A stretch of DNA of 64,000 nt from an uncultured Phycisphaerales bacterium (GTDB taxonomy: Bacteria > Planctomycetota > Phycisphaerae > Phycisphaerales > UBA1924): assembly GCA_937995595.1 (NCBI GenBank), contig CALKJW010000005.1:62001-126000 (forward strand). Reading direction: 5' to 3'. The position numbers and the translations under genes were made by a program. The notes under the pieces were generated by a model, which made no database searches, was not told the origin of the DNA, and was given only the letters and a program-made list of their open reading frames with translations. This document shows, piece after piece, positions 47,336 to 54,970 of the stretch; the first letter of the stretch is position 1; every line of letters begins with the position of its first letter.

Positions 47336-47920
47336 ATGGCCGCGACCCCGTCCACGATGGTCCCGCTGGGCACCGACATGCCCGGCTTTGCGCTGATCGA
47401 CGCCGTTTCGGGCAAACTGGTTCGATCCAGCGAGCACACCGCGCGCAAGAAGGCGACGGTGGTCATGTTCATCTGCAACCACTGCCCGTACGTCAAGCAC
47501 GTCCGCGCCGAGTTGGCCAGACTCGCGCGCGACTACGCGCCCAAAGGCGTCGCGTTCTTTGCGATCAGTTCCAACGACGTGAGCAGGTACCCCGACGACG
47601 GGCCGGAGATGATGAAGCGTGAGGCCGCGGAAGCGGGCTACACATTCCCGTACCTCTACGACGAGGACCAGAGCATCGCCAAGGTCTATCGCGCGGCGTG
47701 CACGCCCGACTTCTTCGTCTTCAACGAGAAGGGTAAACTGCACTACCGCGGCCAACTCGACTCCAGCCGGCCCGGCAGCGGCATTCCCGTCACCGGTAAG
47801 GACCTGCGCGAAGCCCTCGACGTCGCACTCCGCGGCGGCTTTCCGCCCGAACGCCAGATGCCGAGCATCGGCTGCAACATCAAGTGGAAGCCGGGGAATG
47901 AGCCGGAGTATGCGAGGTGA
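47336..47920 (+). CDS. Thioredoxin-like AhpC/TSA family protein
   Basis: 194 aa; AGGAGG lies 6-7 nt before ATG 47336. The thioredoxin fold has the redox pair CNHC in MFICNHCPYVKHVRAEL, with GVAFFAISSNDVSRYPDD and TPDFFVFNEKGKLHYRGQLD after it, and the C-terminal SIGCNIKWKPGNEP, which is typical of this group. No signal peptide, so it is probably cytoplasmic. It may be a peroxiredoxin-like thiol reductase; the physiological partner is unknown. Confidence 0.9.
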   Translation: MAATPSTMVPLGTDMPGFALIDAVSGKLVRSSEHTARKKATVVMFICNHCPYVKHVRAELARLARDYAPKGVAFFAISSNDVSRYPDDGPEMMKREAAEAGYTFPYLYDEDQSIAKVYRAACTPDFFVFNEKGKLHYRGQLDSSRPGSGIPVTGKDLREALDVALRGGFPPERQMPSIGCNIKWKPGNEPEYAR

Positions 47921-48030
47921 GCGCCCCCGCGCCGTACTGCATCGGCGAAGCTGGTGGTAGGGAATAGAGATGGGCCCGAGCGACCATCTGGATTGACCGA
48001 GGATCGCTCACGCCCAGGGGCCGGGTTCAA

Positions 48031-48276
48031 ATGCACAAGTCGAATGGATTCGCGATTTGTTCGATCTGCGGCGAGCCATCTCGGGGACTTCGGCCGCGGC
48101 TCTGGTTCCGAAGGGCATGGGACATGTTGTGGGGCCTGCCGCCGATCGAACGGCAGTGGGTCTGTCCCGCATGCCGAAACTCGGAAAACCGTCGGTCGTT
48201 GCAGTATGGACTGATCCTGCTGCTTGTGGCCGTCGTTGCGGCTATTGTCGTTGCCTTGGGCTTCCTGTACCTGTGA
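48031..48276 (+). CDS. Possible small zinc-ribbon membrane protein
   Basis: 81 aa. Two CxxC pairs (CSIC near residue 10 and CPAC near residue 45) could form a zinc ribbon, followed by a single membrane helix (about 59-80, ILLLVAVVAAIVVALGFLYL). The arrangement is like other planctomycete zinc-ribbon/TM proteins, including the one at 8339, and the hydrophobic end is too clean to look random. No ribosome binding site is visible, and the start is uncertain. Unknown function. Confidence 0.5.
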   Translation: MHKSNGFAICSICGEPSRGLRPRLWFRRAWDMLWGLPPIERQWVCPACRNSENRRSLQYGLILLLVAVVAAIVVALGFLYL

Positions 48277-48318
48277 CGACAGTTGTGCCGGCGAGCCGGA
48301 GTGAGTTGGATCAGCGCG

Positions 48319-48343
48319 GAGCACGGGCAGGTTGCTCGTGCTC
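48319..48343. repeat. REP-like palindrome, copy 2
   Basis: GAGCACGGGCA pairs with TGCTCGTGCTC around GGT, with one G-T wobble. It lies 43 nt after the stop of the small ORF. Confidence 0.55.
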
Positions 48344-48387
48344 ACTGCCCGTGGAAATGGGGCGCAATGATGATTTGCGCGCGTATC

Positions 48388-48408
48388 GCACGGGCAGGAT
48401 GCCCGTGC
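48388..48408. repeat. REP-like palindrome, copy 3
   Basis: GCACGGGCA, loop GGA, then TGCCCGTGC: a 9-bp perfect hairpin. It resembles copy 2 at 48319 and copy 1 at 34860 in stem composition and 3-nt loop. Confidence 0.6.
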
Positions 48409-48507
48409 TACGCGAAGACCGCCGGACACTCCACGTCGAAGCGTCCGGCGGCTGGTGTATGCACGAACTTTTTGAGACGAGGGAGCGCCTCCAGAAGGCG
48501 GTAGGGG

Positions 48508-50856
48508 TCAGTTTTCCGTTGCCCCGCGCACCAGCACGCGCTGTCCATCGACCAGCAGGTACACATCGCCGCGCTGCGCCAGCAGCGCCTGCCGGCCCGC
48601 GCCCGAATCGGTCTCGGCGAGTTTGCACGCCAGCGCGAAGTGTTCGGCCGAGCCGAACTCGATCGTCTTGTCGGGCTTCTCCATCTCCGGCTTGTCGACC
48701 AGGTTGCTGTCGAACCACTTTCCGCCGCGGCAGAACAGTGTCTGGTCGGCCACCTGCATCACGCTGAGCACGCGAACCTGCTGCATATTGGCGTTCCAGT
48801 AGGTGTTGTCGTTGTTGGCGCAGCTCTGCATCTGCGCGGCCTTCAGGTTCACGGACTGATTGACCGCGGCCGCGCCGGCCCGCTCCATCAGCCGTCCCGC
48901 CGCGGCGTCCATCGCCAGGTGCAGCCTTTCCTCGTGCGTCGTCGCCGCGACCGGCGTTCCGCTCGGGTCTTCGGCGAGGAACGACGTGTACTCGGTGAGG
49001 ATGCCCCATCGCATCGAGAGTTTCACAACCGCATCAATGAGTTCCTTGGTCCGAGGGTCGGTGCGGACATCGCCGCTCACGCCCGCCTGGCGGACTTCGT
49101 CGAGCAGGAACGCGATCTTCCTCGACGCCCACAGCCGCGGCACGAACGCGTTGGCCGTGGTTGCCCGCGCGGGGTCGATCGCAAACTCAAACGTCCCGCG
49201 CTGGCCGAGGTACTCACCCTCCAGGCGCAGCCGCGCGCCATCGGCGGTTGTCGAGTAGCGCCCCAGCACCACCAGTTGGTCGCCCTCGAACAGATCGGGC
49301 AGCTGCGTCGGCAGGACGTCGTTCGTGGCGGGCGTGCGCGGGCCGGGGTCGGCCGCGTGCCTAGCCGTCAGCGCCGGCTCGTTCATCACCGGGCCTGCCA
49401 GCCGCCGGAACACGCGCGAGACCGAGTTCTCGATGTTCTCGCCCGGTAGCACGTTGATCGACGCGGCACGCGTGACCTCGGCCAGCCGGTCCAGCAGCGG
49501 AGCGTTCAGGTCGTAGCCCACGCCGAAGGTGAACACGCGCCGCTTGGACGTGTTCGCCGCGGCGGAGTCGTCGCGGATCCGCGCCTCATCGGTGATGCCG
49601 ACCGTCGGCAGGCCGTCGGTGAGGAACACGACCAGCGGCAGAAAGCCGGGCGTGACGGGCTGCCGGAGCGCCTGCTGCAGGGCCTCGTGGATGTTCGTCC
49701 CGCCCTCGGCGCGCAGCCGGTTCAGGTAGGCGCGGCCTTCGGCCAGCGTCGCCGCGTCCCTGATGACCGGGCCGTCGCCGAAACGCGCGACGGTGTCGGA
49801 ATAGTCGATGATGCTGAACGCTTCGCCGTCGTTCAGGCCCTCGATCACGGCGACGGCCGCGTTGCGGGCCTGCTCCCATTTCTCGCCGCGCATCGAGCCC
49901 GAGCGGTCGATCACGAGCGTGACCTCGCGTTTGGGCGTGCGGTGCCGGGCTTCGGCGGGCAGCGCGGGCACGCCGCCGAGGAGCATGAAGTAACCGCTGC
50001 CCGCGGGCGCGCCCTCGTCGGTGTCGGGGTAGAGCAGCACCGAGGCCGGCAGCGGGTCGTTCGAGCCCGCGCCGAGCAGCACGCTGACTCGGAACGCGCC
50101 GGCGTTCCCGCTGGCCGCGGCGGGAACTTCAAAGGTCTGCTCCTTGTCCGAGATGCGCGTGGCGCTCAGCGGGTGGCTCGGCGAGTACACCGTGCCGATG
50201 ACGCGCTCGGACACAACGCGGCCCTTGATTGCCCACTTCGTACCCGAGGCTTCGAGCGAGCCCGATCGCGGCAGGACGAAGTCGATGCGCGCCCCGCCCG
50301 TGCTCGCCGCGGAGTCGGCGTTCACGACGTTCTCGTACGTCAGCGTGACCGTCGACTCGCCGTTGGCGGGAACGGGGAAGACGCTTGAGCGCACGAACGA
50401 GCAGTTGACGAACTCGAGCAGCGCTGGGTCGAGGCTGCGGCGCACGATCTCCTCGTAGATGCGGCGGGCTTCGTCCCGCGGCAGCAGTTTCGCGGTCGGC
50501 TCCTGCCCCGGCCCGTCGAAGCCGAACGAGCGGATGGCCGCGCCGTGCGGCACGGGCACGAGCATCTCGGCCTCCTGCTGCGTCGAGGCCGGGTTCTTCA
50601 CCGTCATGCGGAGCGTGGTCGTCGCGACCGACTCGCGCAGGTCCACCGTGGCATCGACGCTCGCGATCTCGATCGCCCGCGGGACCGGGCGGACAGTGAT
50701 GGCGCGGCCGCGCGGGGCCTGCGGAACAATGATGGTCGGCACTCGGATGTCGACCGTTCCGCCGGGTTGGACGGTGATGGTGGTCGCCGGTTGCGCGGCG
50801 ATGGACAGCGGGATCACGCATCCCGCAAGGACGAGCGAGAGAATCGTTCGGCGCAT
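48508..50856 (-). CDS. Exported VIT and von Willebrand factor A domain protein
   Basis: 782 aa with signal peptide (about 1-21, ending SIAAQ). A VIT domain (about 45-190: IEIASVDATVDLRESVATTTLRM, then RDEARRIYEEIVRRSLDPALLE) is followed by a VWA domain (about 310-500) with the MIDAS motif DRSGSM, the second-site GGTNIHEAL and LTDGLPT. The C-terminal third (from about 560) has no family that I recognise, apart from two Cys. The arrangement is that of inter-alpha-trypsin-inhibitor-like bacterial proteins. It probably binds proteins or matrix at the cell surface; there is no obvious anchor. AAGAAGGG lies before the ATG. Confidence 0.88.
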   Translation of the reverse strand: MRRTILSLVLAGCVIPLSIAAQPATTITVQPGGTVDIRVPTIIVPQAPRGRAITVRPVPRAIEIASVDATVDLRESVATTTLRMTVKNPASTQQEAEMLVPVPHGAAIRSFGFDGPGQEPTAKLLPRDEARRIYEEIVRRSLDPALLEFVNCSFVRSSVFPVPANGESTVTLTYENVVNADSAASTGGARIDFVLPRSGSLEASGTKWAIKGRVVSERVIGTVYSPSHPLSATRISDKEQTFEVPAAASGNAGAFRVSVLLGAGSNDPLPASVLLYPDTDEGAPAGSGYFMLLGGVPALPAEARHRTPKREVTLVIDRSGSMRGEKWEQARNAAVAVIEGLNDGEAFSIIDYSDTVARFGDGPVIRDAATLAEGRAYLNRLRAEGGTNIHEALQQALRQPVTPGFLPLVVFLTDGLPTVGITDEARIRDDSAAANTSKRRVFTFGVGYDLNAPLLDRLAEVTRAASINVLPGENIENSVSRVFRRLAGPVMNEPALTARHAADPGPRTPATNDVLPTQLPDLFEGDQLVVLGRYSTTADGARLRLEGEYLGQRGTFEFAIDPARATTANAFVPRLWASRKIAFLLDEVRQAGVSGDVRTDPRTKELIDAVVKLSMRWGILTEYTSFLAEDPSGTPVAATTHEERLHLAMDAAAGRLMERAGAAAVNQSVNLKAAQMQSCANNDNTYWNANMQQVRVLSVMQVADQTLFCRGGKWFDSNLVDKPEMEKPDKTIEFGSAEHFALACKLAETDSGAGRQALLAQRGDVYLLVDGQRVLVRGATEN

Positions 50857-51024
50857 GGATCGGCCCTTCTTGAGCACTGGGTGCTCCCGGCCTGATGGCC
50901 GGTGGGGGGCGAGTGTCCAAGGCGTTTCACGGAATCGCAGCCTACGAACACGTACCGAGCGCACGGCGGGCTCGGCCAAGAGACCTATGGGTCCCATGAG
51001 ACTCAATGGGCCACTGGTGCGCGC

Positions 51025-52860
51025 TCACACACGCGGCCGGATCGCCGCGGCGTGCACCTCGCGGAGTTGCTCGTCGGTCACCGGGCCGGGTGCGCCGGTC
51101 ATCAGGTCCTGGCCGATCTGCGTCTTGGGGAACGCGATCACGTCGCGGATGTTGGACGTGCCGAGGAAGTTCATCACCAGGCGGTCGAGGCCGAAGGCGA
51201 TGCCCGCGTGGGGCGGAGCGCCGAACTGCAGAGCCTCGAGCAGGAAACTGAACTTCTCCCTGGCCTGCTCGGGCGTCATGCCGAGCAACTGGAAGACCTT
51301 GCCCTGCACGCGCGGGTCGTGGATGCGCACCGAGCCTCCGGCGATCTCCTGCCCGTTGAGCACGATGTCGTAGCCGGCGGAGACGATCGACTCGATCGTG
51401 ACCTCGTCGTCGACGTCGGCGGCGACAAAGGCCTCGGCCTGGTCGTCGCGCGGCGCGGTGAAGGGGTGGTGCATCGCCACCCACCTGCCGGTCTCCTTGT
51501 TGCGCTCGAACATCGGGAAGTCCACGACGATCAGGAAGTTCCACGGCCCGCCCTCGCAGCCGGGCCTGGGCACGAGGCCCATGTCGCGCGCGACGACCTG
51601 CCGCAACTCGCCCATCGCCTTGGTGCACACCGAGTAGGTGTCGGCGACGAACAGCGCCGTGTCGCCGGGCACGAGGCCCAGCGCCCTGACCAGTTCGTCC
51701 TTCACGCCCCCGAGAAACTTGGCGATGCCGGTCTCGAACTCGCCCGCGGCGTTGACCTTCACCACCGCGCACCCGCCGGCGCCGAAGCCGCGGACGAACT
51801 CGTGGTAGCCGTCGGTGATCTTGCGCGTGAGTTTCTCCGCGCCGCCGGGCACGCGGATGGCCTTCACCACGCCGCGCTTGGAGTTGTACCTCGGACGGTC
51901 CGCCCCCTTGGCCAGCACGTCCTTGAAGAACGCGACGTCGGTCTTCGCGGCGATCTCCGAGATGTCGACGGTCTCCAGCCCGTAGCGTGTGTCGGGCCGG
52001 TCGATGCCGAACCGCTCCATCGCCTCGCGGTAACTCATGCGCTGGATGGGCGGGACCTCGTAGCCGGTCATCTCCTTCCACAGCCGGCGCACGAAGCCCT
52101 CCATCATCTCGATCACGTGCTCGCGCCGGACGAACGACATCTCCAGGTCGATCTGCGTGAACTCGGCCTGCCGGTCGGCGCGCGGGTCCTCGTCGCGGAA
52201 GCACCGGCAGATCTGCATGTACCGGTCGCACCCGGCGACCATCAGGATCTGCTTGAACAGTTGCGGGCTCTGCGGCAGCGCGTACCAGTTGCCCGGCAGG
52301 TGGCGGCTGGGCACGAGGAACTCGCGCGCGCCCTCCGGCGTGCTCTTGTAGAGGATCGGCGTCTCGATCTCGAGGAACCCGTTCTCGTCGAAGTAGCGCC
52401 GCGTGGTCTGGTAGACCTTGTGGCGCGTCGCCAGCGCGCGCTGCATCGCCGGCCGGCGAAGGTCGATGTAGCGGTACTTGAGGCGCAGTTCCTCGTTGGG
52501 GAGTTTGGCCAGATCGTCGGGCAGGAACGGCGGGTTGGCCGTCTTGTTCAGCACCTCCAGTTTCGAGGCGACCAGTTCGACCTTGCCCGTCGCGAGTTTG
52601 GGGTTCTCGCCGCCGGTGCGGATGCGCACTCTGCCCTCGACGGCGATCACGTCCTCGTTGCGGAGTTTGTCGGCCTGCTCCATCTGCCCGCCCGAGTCCT
52701 CGCGGTCGAAGACGACCTGCGTGAGGCCGAAGCGGTCGCGGAGGTCGATGAAGATCAGGTTGCCGTGGTCGCGGTACGAGTTGACCCAGCCGTTCAGACG
52801 AACGTTCTGGCCGACGTGAGACTCTCGGAGTTCGCCGCAGGTGTGCGACCGACGGAGCAT
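51025..52860 (-). CDS. aspS: Aspartyl-tRNA synthetase
   Basis: 611 aa, bacterial type. The OB-fold anticodon domain (RLNGWVNSYRDHGNLIFIDLRDRFG) precedes the class II core: motif 2 in CFRDEDPRADRQAEFTQID, motif 3 in GIAFGLDRLVM, with a GAD insertion (about 300-410). It charges tRNA-Asp; whether it also mischarges tRNA-Asn cannot be told. AAAGGA lies 7 nt before ATG 52860. Confidence 0.96.
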   Translation of the reverse strand: MLRRSHTCGELRESHVGQNVRLNGWVNSYRDHGNLIFIDLRDRFGLTQVVFDREDSGGQMEQADKLRNEDVIAVEGRVRIRTGGENPKLATGKVELVASKLEVLNKTANPPFLPDDLAKLPNEELRLKYRYIDLRRPAMQRALATRHKVYQTTRRYFDENGFLEIETPILYKSTPEGAREFLVPSRHLPGNWYALPQSPQLFKQILMVAGCDRYMQICRCFRDEDPRADRQAEFTQIDLEMSFVRREHVIEMMEGFVRRLWKEMTGYEVPPIQRMSYREAMERFGIDRPDTRYGLETVDISEIAAKTDVAFFKDVLAKGADRPRYNSKRGVVKAIRVPGGAEKLTRKITDGYHEFVRGFGAGGCAVVKVNAAGEFETGIAKFLGGVKDELVRALGLVPGDTALFVADTYSVCTKAMGELRQVVARDMGLVPRPGCEGGPWNFLIVVDFPMFERNKETGRWVAMHHPFTAPRDDQAEAFVAADVDDEVTIESIVSAGYDIVLNGQEIAGGSVRIHDPRVQGKVFQLLGMTPEQAREKFSFLLEALQFGAPPHAGIAFGLDRLVMNFLGTSNIRDVIAFPKTQIGQDLMTGAPGPVTDEQLREVHAAAIRPRV

Positions 52861-52982
52861 GGACAGTCCTTTCTGAAACCCGATGCGCTGCGAGACCCAC
52901 GGGGCGCGATCGGGTCCGACCGCGGCCGTGAGTGCAAACGGCGGGGAGTATAGGGGTGAGGCCGGCGGTGCCCGCCGTCTGC

Positions 52983-53414
52983 TCAGGCGGCGCGAGCCCG
53001 CGCGCGGCCCGCGCCGCGGAGCGCGACCGACGACACCACCTGCAGCAGCGTCGCCCACGCGTCGCGCAACTCGCTGTTCCAGTCTGCGCCCGAGACGTCG
53101 GCCAGCGCGAACAGCAGCGCCTCGCGCGCCGCGCCGTAGTGCACGGGCTGGATGCCGGCGCGCTCGTTCCGCACGCCGAAGTCGATCAGTGCGCTCTCCA
53201 CCGCGTCCAGGCGGTTGGCGTTGCGCACCAGTTGCTCCAGCGCGCCCAGCAGGTCCTCGGCGCGACGGTACGCGTCCTGCGGGAACAGCGGACGCAGGAC
53301 CGAGTGCGCCGTGAACAGCCGGGCGAAGAACAGCGTGCTCAGCCGCTCGAAGTGCGGGGCCACCGTCCGAAGGTTCGCGCGAACGGCGTCGAGTTGCTGG
53401 GCGGTCAGGATCAT
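52983..53414 (-). CDS. Globin-like protein lacking the proximal histidine
   Basis: 143 aa, length of a single-domain bacterial globin. It aligns with the globin part of flavohemoglobin: LDAVRANLRTVAPHFERLSTLFFARLF for helices A-B, FPQD and then RNERAGIQPVHYGAAREALLFAL against [23 protein letters not shown] (residues split). At the proximal His (F8, His85 of E. coli HMP) this protein has Asn (residue 83), while the conserved Tyr (residue 93) is kept. It probably does not hold heme in the normal way. Start ATG 53414. It lies between aspS and an aminotransferase without functional link. Confidence 0.8.
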   Translation of the reverse strand: MILTAQQLDAVRANLRTVAPHFERLSTLFFARLFTAHSVLRPLFPQDAYRRAEDLLGALEQLVRNANRLDAVESALIDFGVRNERAGIQPVHYGAAREALLFALADVSGADWNSELRDAWATLLQVVSSVALRGAGRARARAA

Positions 53415-53620
53415 CGCGGCGGTTCCTGCCTCGCGGGCGAGTGGCGTGCACGGGCGCGGCCCGGAGCGTTCCCGGACCGTCCGCACTTGCATCGTCCAAC
53501 AACCCGCGCGTCTTGAAGCCCACGCCCGCCCACCAGCCCGCGCCCCGGGCGGAACGCCGCGAAGTCGGACCCGGGCGACCCATGTTCCCATCGCCGCCTC
53601 GACGCCGACCGCCCGCCACG

Positions 53621-53626
53621 TATTAT
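53621..53626 (+). promoter_or_regulatory. -10-like TATTAT for the aminotransferase
   Basis: TATTAT lies 57 nt before ATG 53684. No good -35. Confidence 0.4.
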
Positions 53627-53683
53627 CGCCCCTGCCCCGGTCGGCCTCGCCCGTTCCGCCCGCACCTTTTCACGGAATCTCGC

Positions 53684-54967
53684 ATGAGCACGCCGGCGTC
53701 CTTCGGCTTCCGCGACCTGCCCTTCATGGGCGTCATCCACGTCAACAACGAGGCCATGAAGTCCGGGTGGCGCATGGGCGACCCCAACTGGTCGAACCTC
53801 GGGCAGGGCCAGCCAGAGGTCGGCGACATCGAGGGTGCGCCGCCGCGCATCCGCACGCTCGACATCGACCCCGCCGACCACGCCTACGGCCCGGTGGAGG
53901 GCCTGCCCGAGTACCGCGAGGCGGTCGCCGCGCACTACAACCGGCTGTACCGTCGCGGCAAGGTTTCGCAGTACACCGCCGAGAACGTCTGCATCGCGCC
54001 CGGAGGCCGGGCCGCCCTCACGCGGCTGGCCGCGGCGATGGACCGCGTCCGCATGGGCTACTTCACGCCCGACTACACGGCGTACGAGGACATGCTCACG
54101 ACGTTCGAGACCATCGAGCCGGTGCACATCGAACTCACCGCGGCGCAGGGCTTCCGCGCCTCGCCCGATGATCTGGCGCGGCGCATCGAGCGCGACCGGC
54201 TCGGGGCGGTGCTCATCAGCAACCCGTGCAACCCGACCGGCGTGGTCGTCGCGGGCGACGAACTGCGCGCGTGGGTCGAGACGGCGCGGCGGACGCGCTG
54301 CACGCTGCTCATGGACGAGTTCTACTCGCACTTTGTCTACGACACCGACGGCCCCACCCAGACCGGGCGCGGCGTGAGCGCGGCGGAGTTCGTCGACGAC
54401 GTGAACGAGGACCCGGTGGTGATCATCGACGGCCTGACCAAGTGCTTCCGCTACCCCGGCTGGCGGGCGGGCTGGGTGGTCGCGCCCAGGGCGGTCATCC
54501 GGGCCATGACCGCCGCGGGGAGTTTCCTCGACGGCGGGCCGAGCCGCCCCGTGCAGCGGCTGAGCATCCAGGCGCTTCGGCCCGAGCGCGCCGACCAGGA
54601 GACCAACGCGGTGCGCGCGGTGTTCGCGGGCAAGCAGCGCACGACGCTGACCATGCTGCGCGAGGTCGGCGTGCGCTTCCCGGTGGTGGACAAGGCCCCG
54701 ACCGGCGCGCCCAGCGGCACGTTCTATGTCTGGGGCGACGTCTCGGGTCTCCCGAGTTCGATCAACACCGGCGAGAAGTTCATGCGGGCCGGTTTCGGCG
54801 CGCGGGTGCTGACGGTTCCCGGCGAGTACTTCGACGTGAACCCGCGCAAACTCCGGGCCGGGCCGTCGCCGCTGGCGTCGTGCGTGCGCTTCAGTTTCGG
54901 GCCGCCGCGGGCCAACCTCGAGGCCGGCCTGTCGCGACTGGTCGAGATGATCAAGGCCGCGAAGTGA
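53684..54967 (+). CDS. PLP-dependent class I/II aminotransferase
   Basis: 427 aa fold-type I. The PLP-binding Lys is in IDGLTKCFRYPGWRAGW, the Asn/Pro motif in LISNPCNPTGVVV and the conserved DEFYSHF follows. The C-terminal Arg region is in VRFSFGPP. Substrate specificity cannot be told; it resembles aspartate/aminotransferase-like enzymes with an extended N-terminus (about 45 residues that read NNEAMKSGWRMGDPNWSNLG). A TATTAT hexamer (53621-53626) may be its -10, with a leader of about 50 nt; there is no strong ribosome binding site before the ATG. Confidence 0.9.
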   Translation: MSTPASFGFRDLPFMGVIHVNNEAMKSGWRMGDPNWSNLGQGQPEVGDIEGAPPRIRTLDIDPADHAYGPVEGLPEYREAVAAHYNRLYRRGKVSQYTAENVCIAPGGRAALTRLAAAMDRVRMGYFTPDYTAYEDMLTTFETIEPVHIELTAAQGFRASPDDLARRIERDRLGAVLISNPCNPTGVVVAGDELRAWVETARRTRCTLLMDEFYSHFVYDTDGPTQTGRGVSAAEFVDDVNEDPVVIIDGLTKCFRYPGWRAGWVVAPRAVIRAMTAAGSFLDGGPSRPVQRLSIQALRPERADQETNAVRAVFAGKQRTTLTMLREVGVRFPVVDKAPTGAPSGTFYVWGDVSGLPSSINTGEKFMRAGFGARVLTVPGEYFDVNPRKLRAGPSPLASCVRFSFGPPRANLEAGLSRLVEMIKAAK

Positions 54968-54970
54968 GGC

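Larger units (their letters stand above)
47921..48507. other. 587-bp region with one small ORF and two REP-like hairpins
   Basis: It contains the possible 81-residue gene at 48031-48276 and two palindromes (48319-48343, 48388-48408). Between them I see no promoter, RNA gene or mobile element remnant. Confidence 0.5.

Noticed and set aside
51025-52860. Deciding whether AspRS is non-discriminating
   Set aside because: It depends on few residues in the anticodon domain that I cannot assign reliably by eye, and on whether gatCAB and asnS exist elsewhere.
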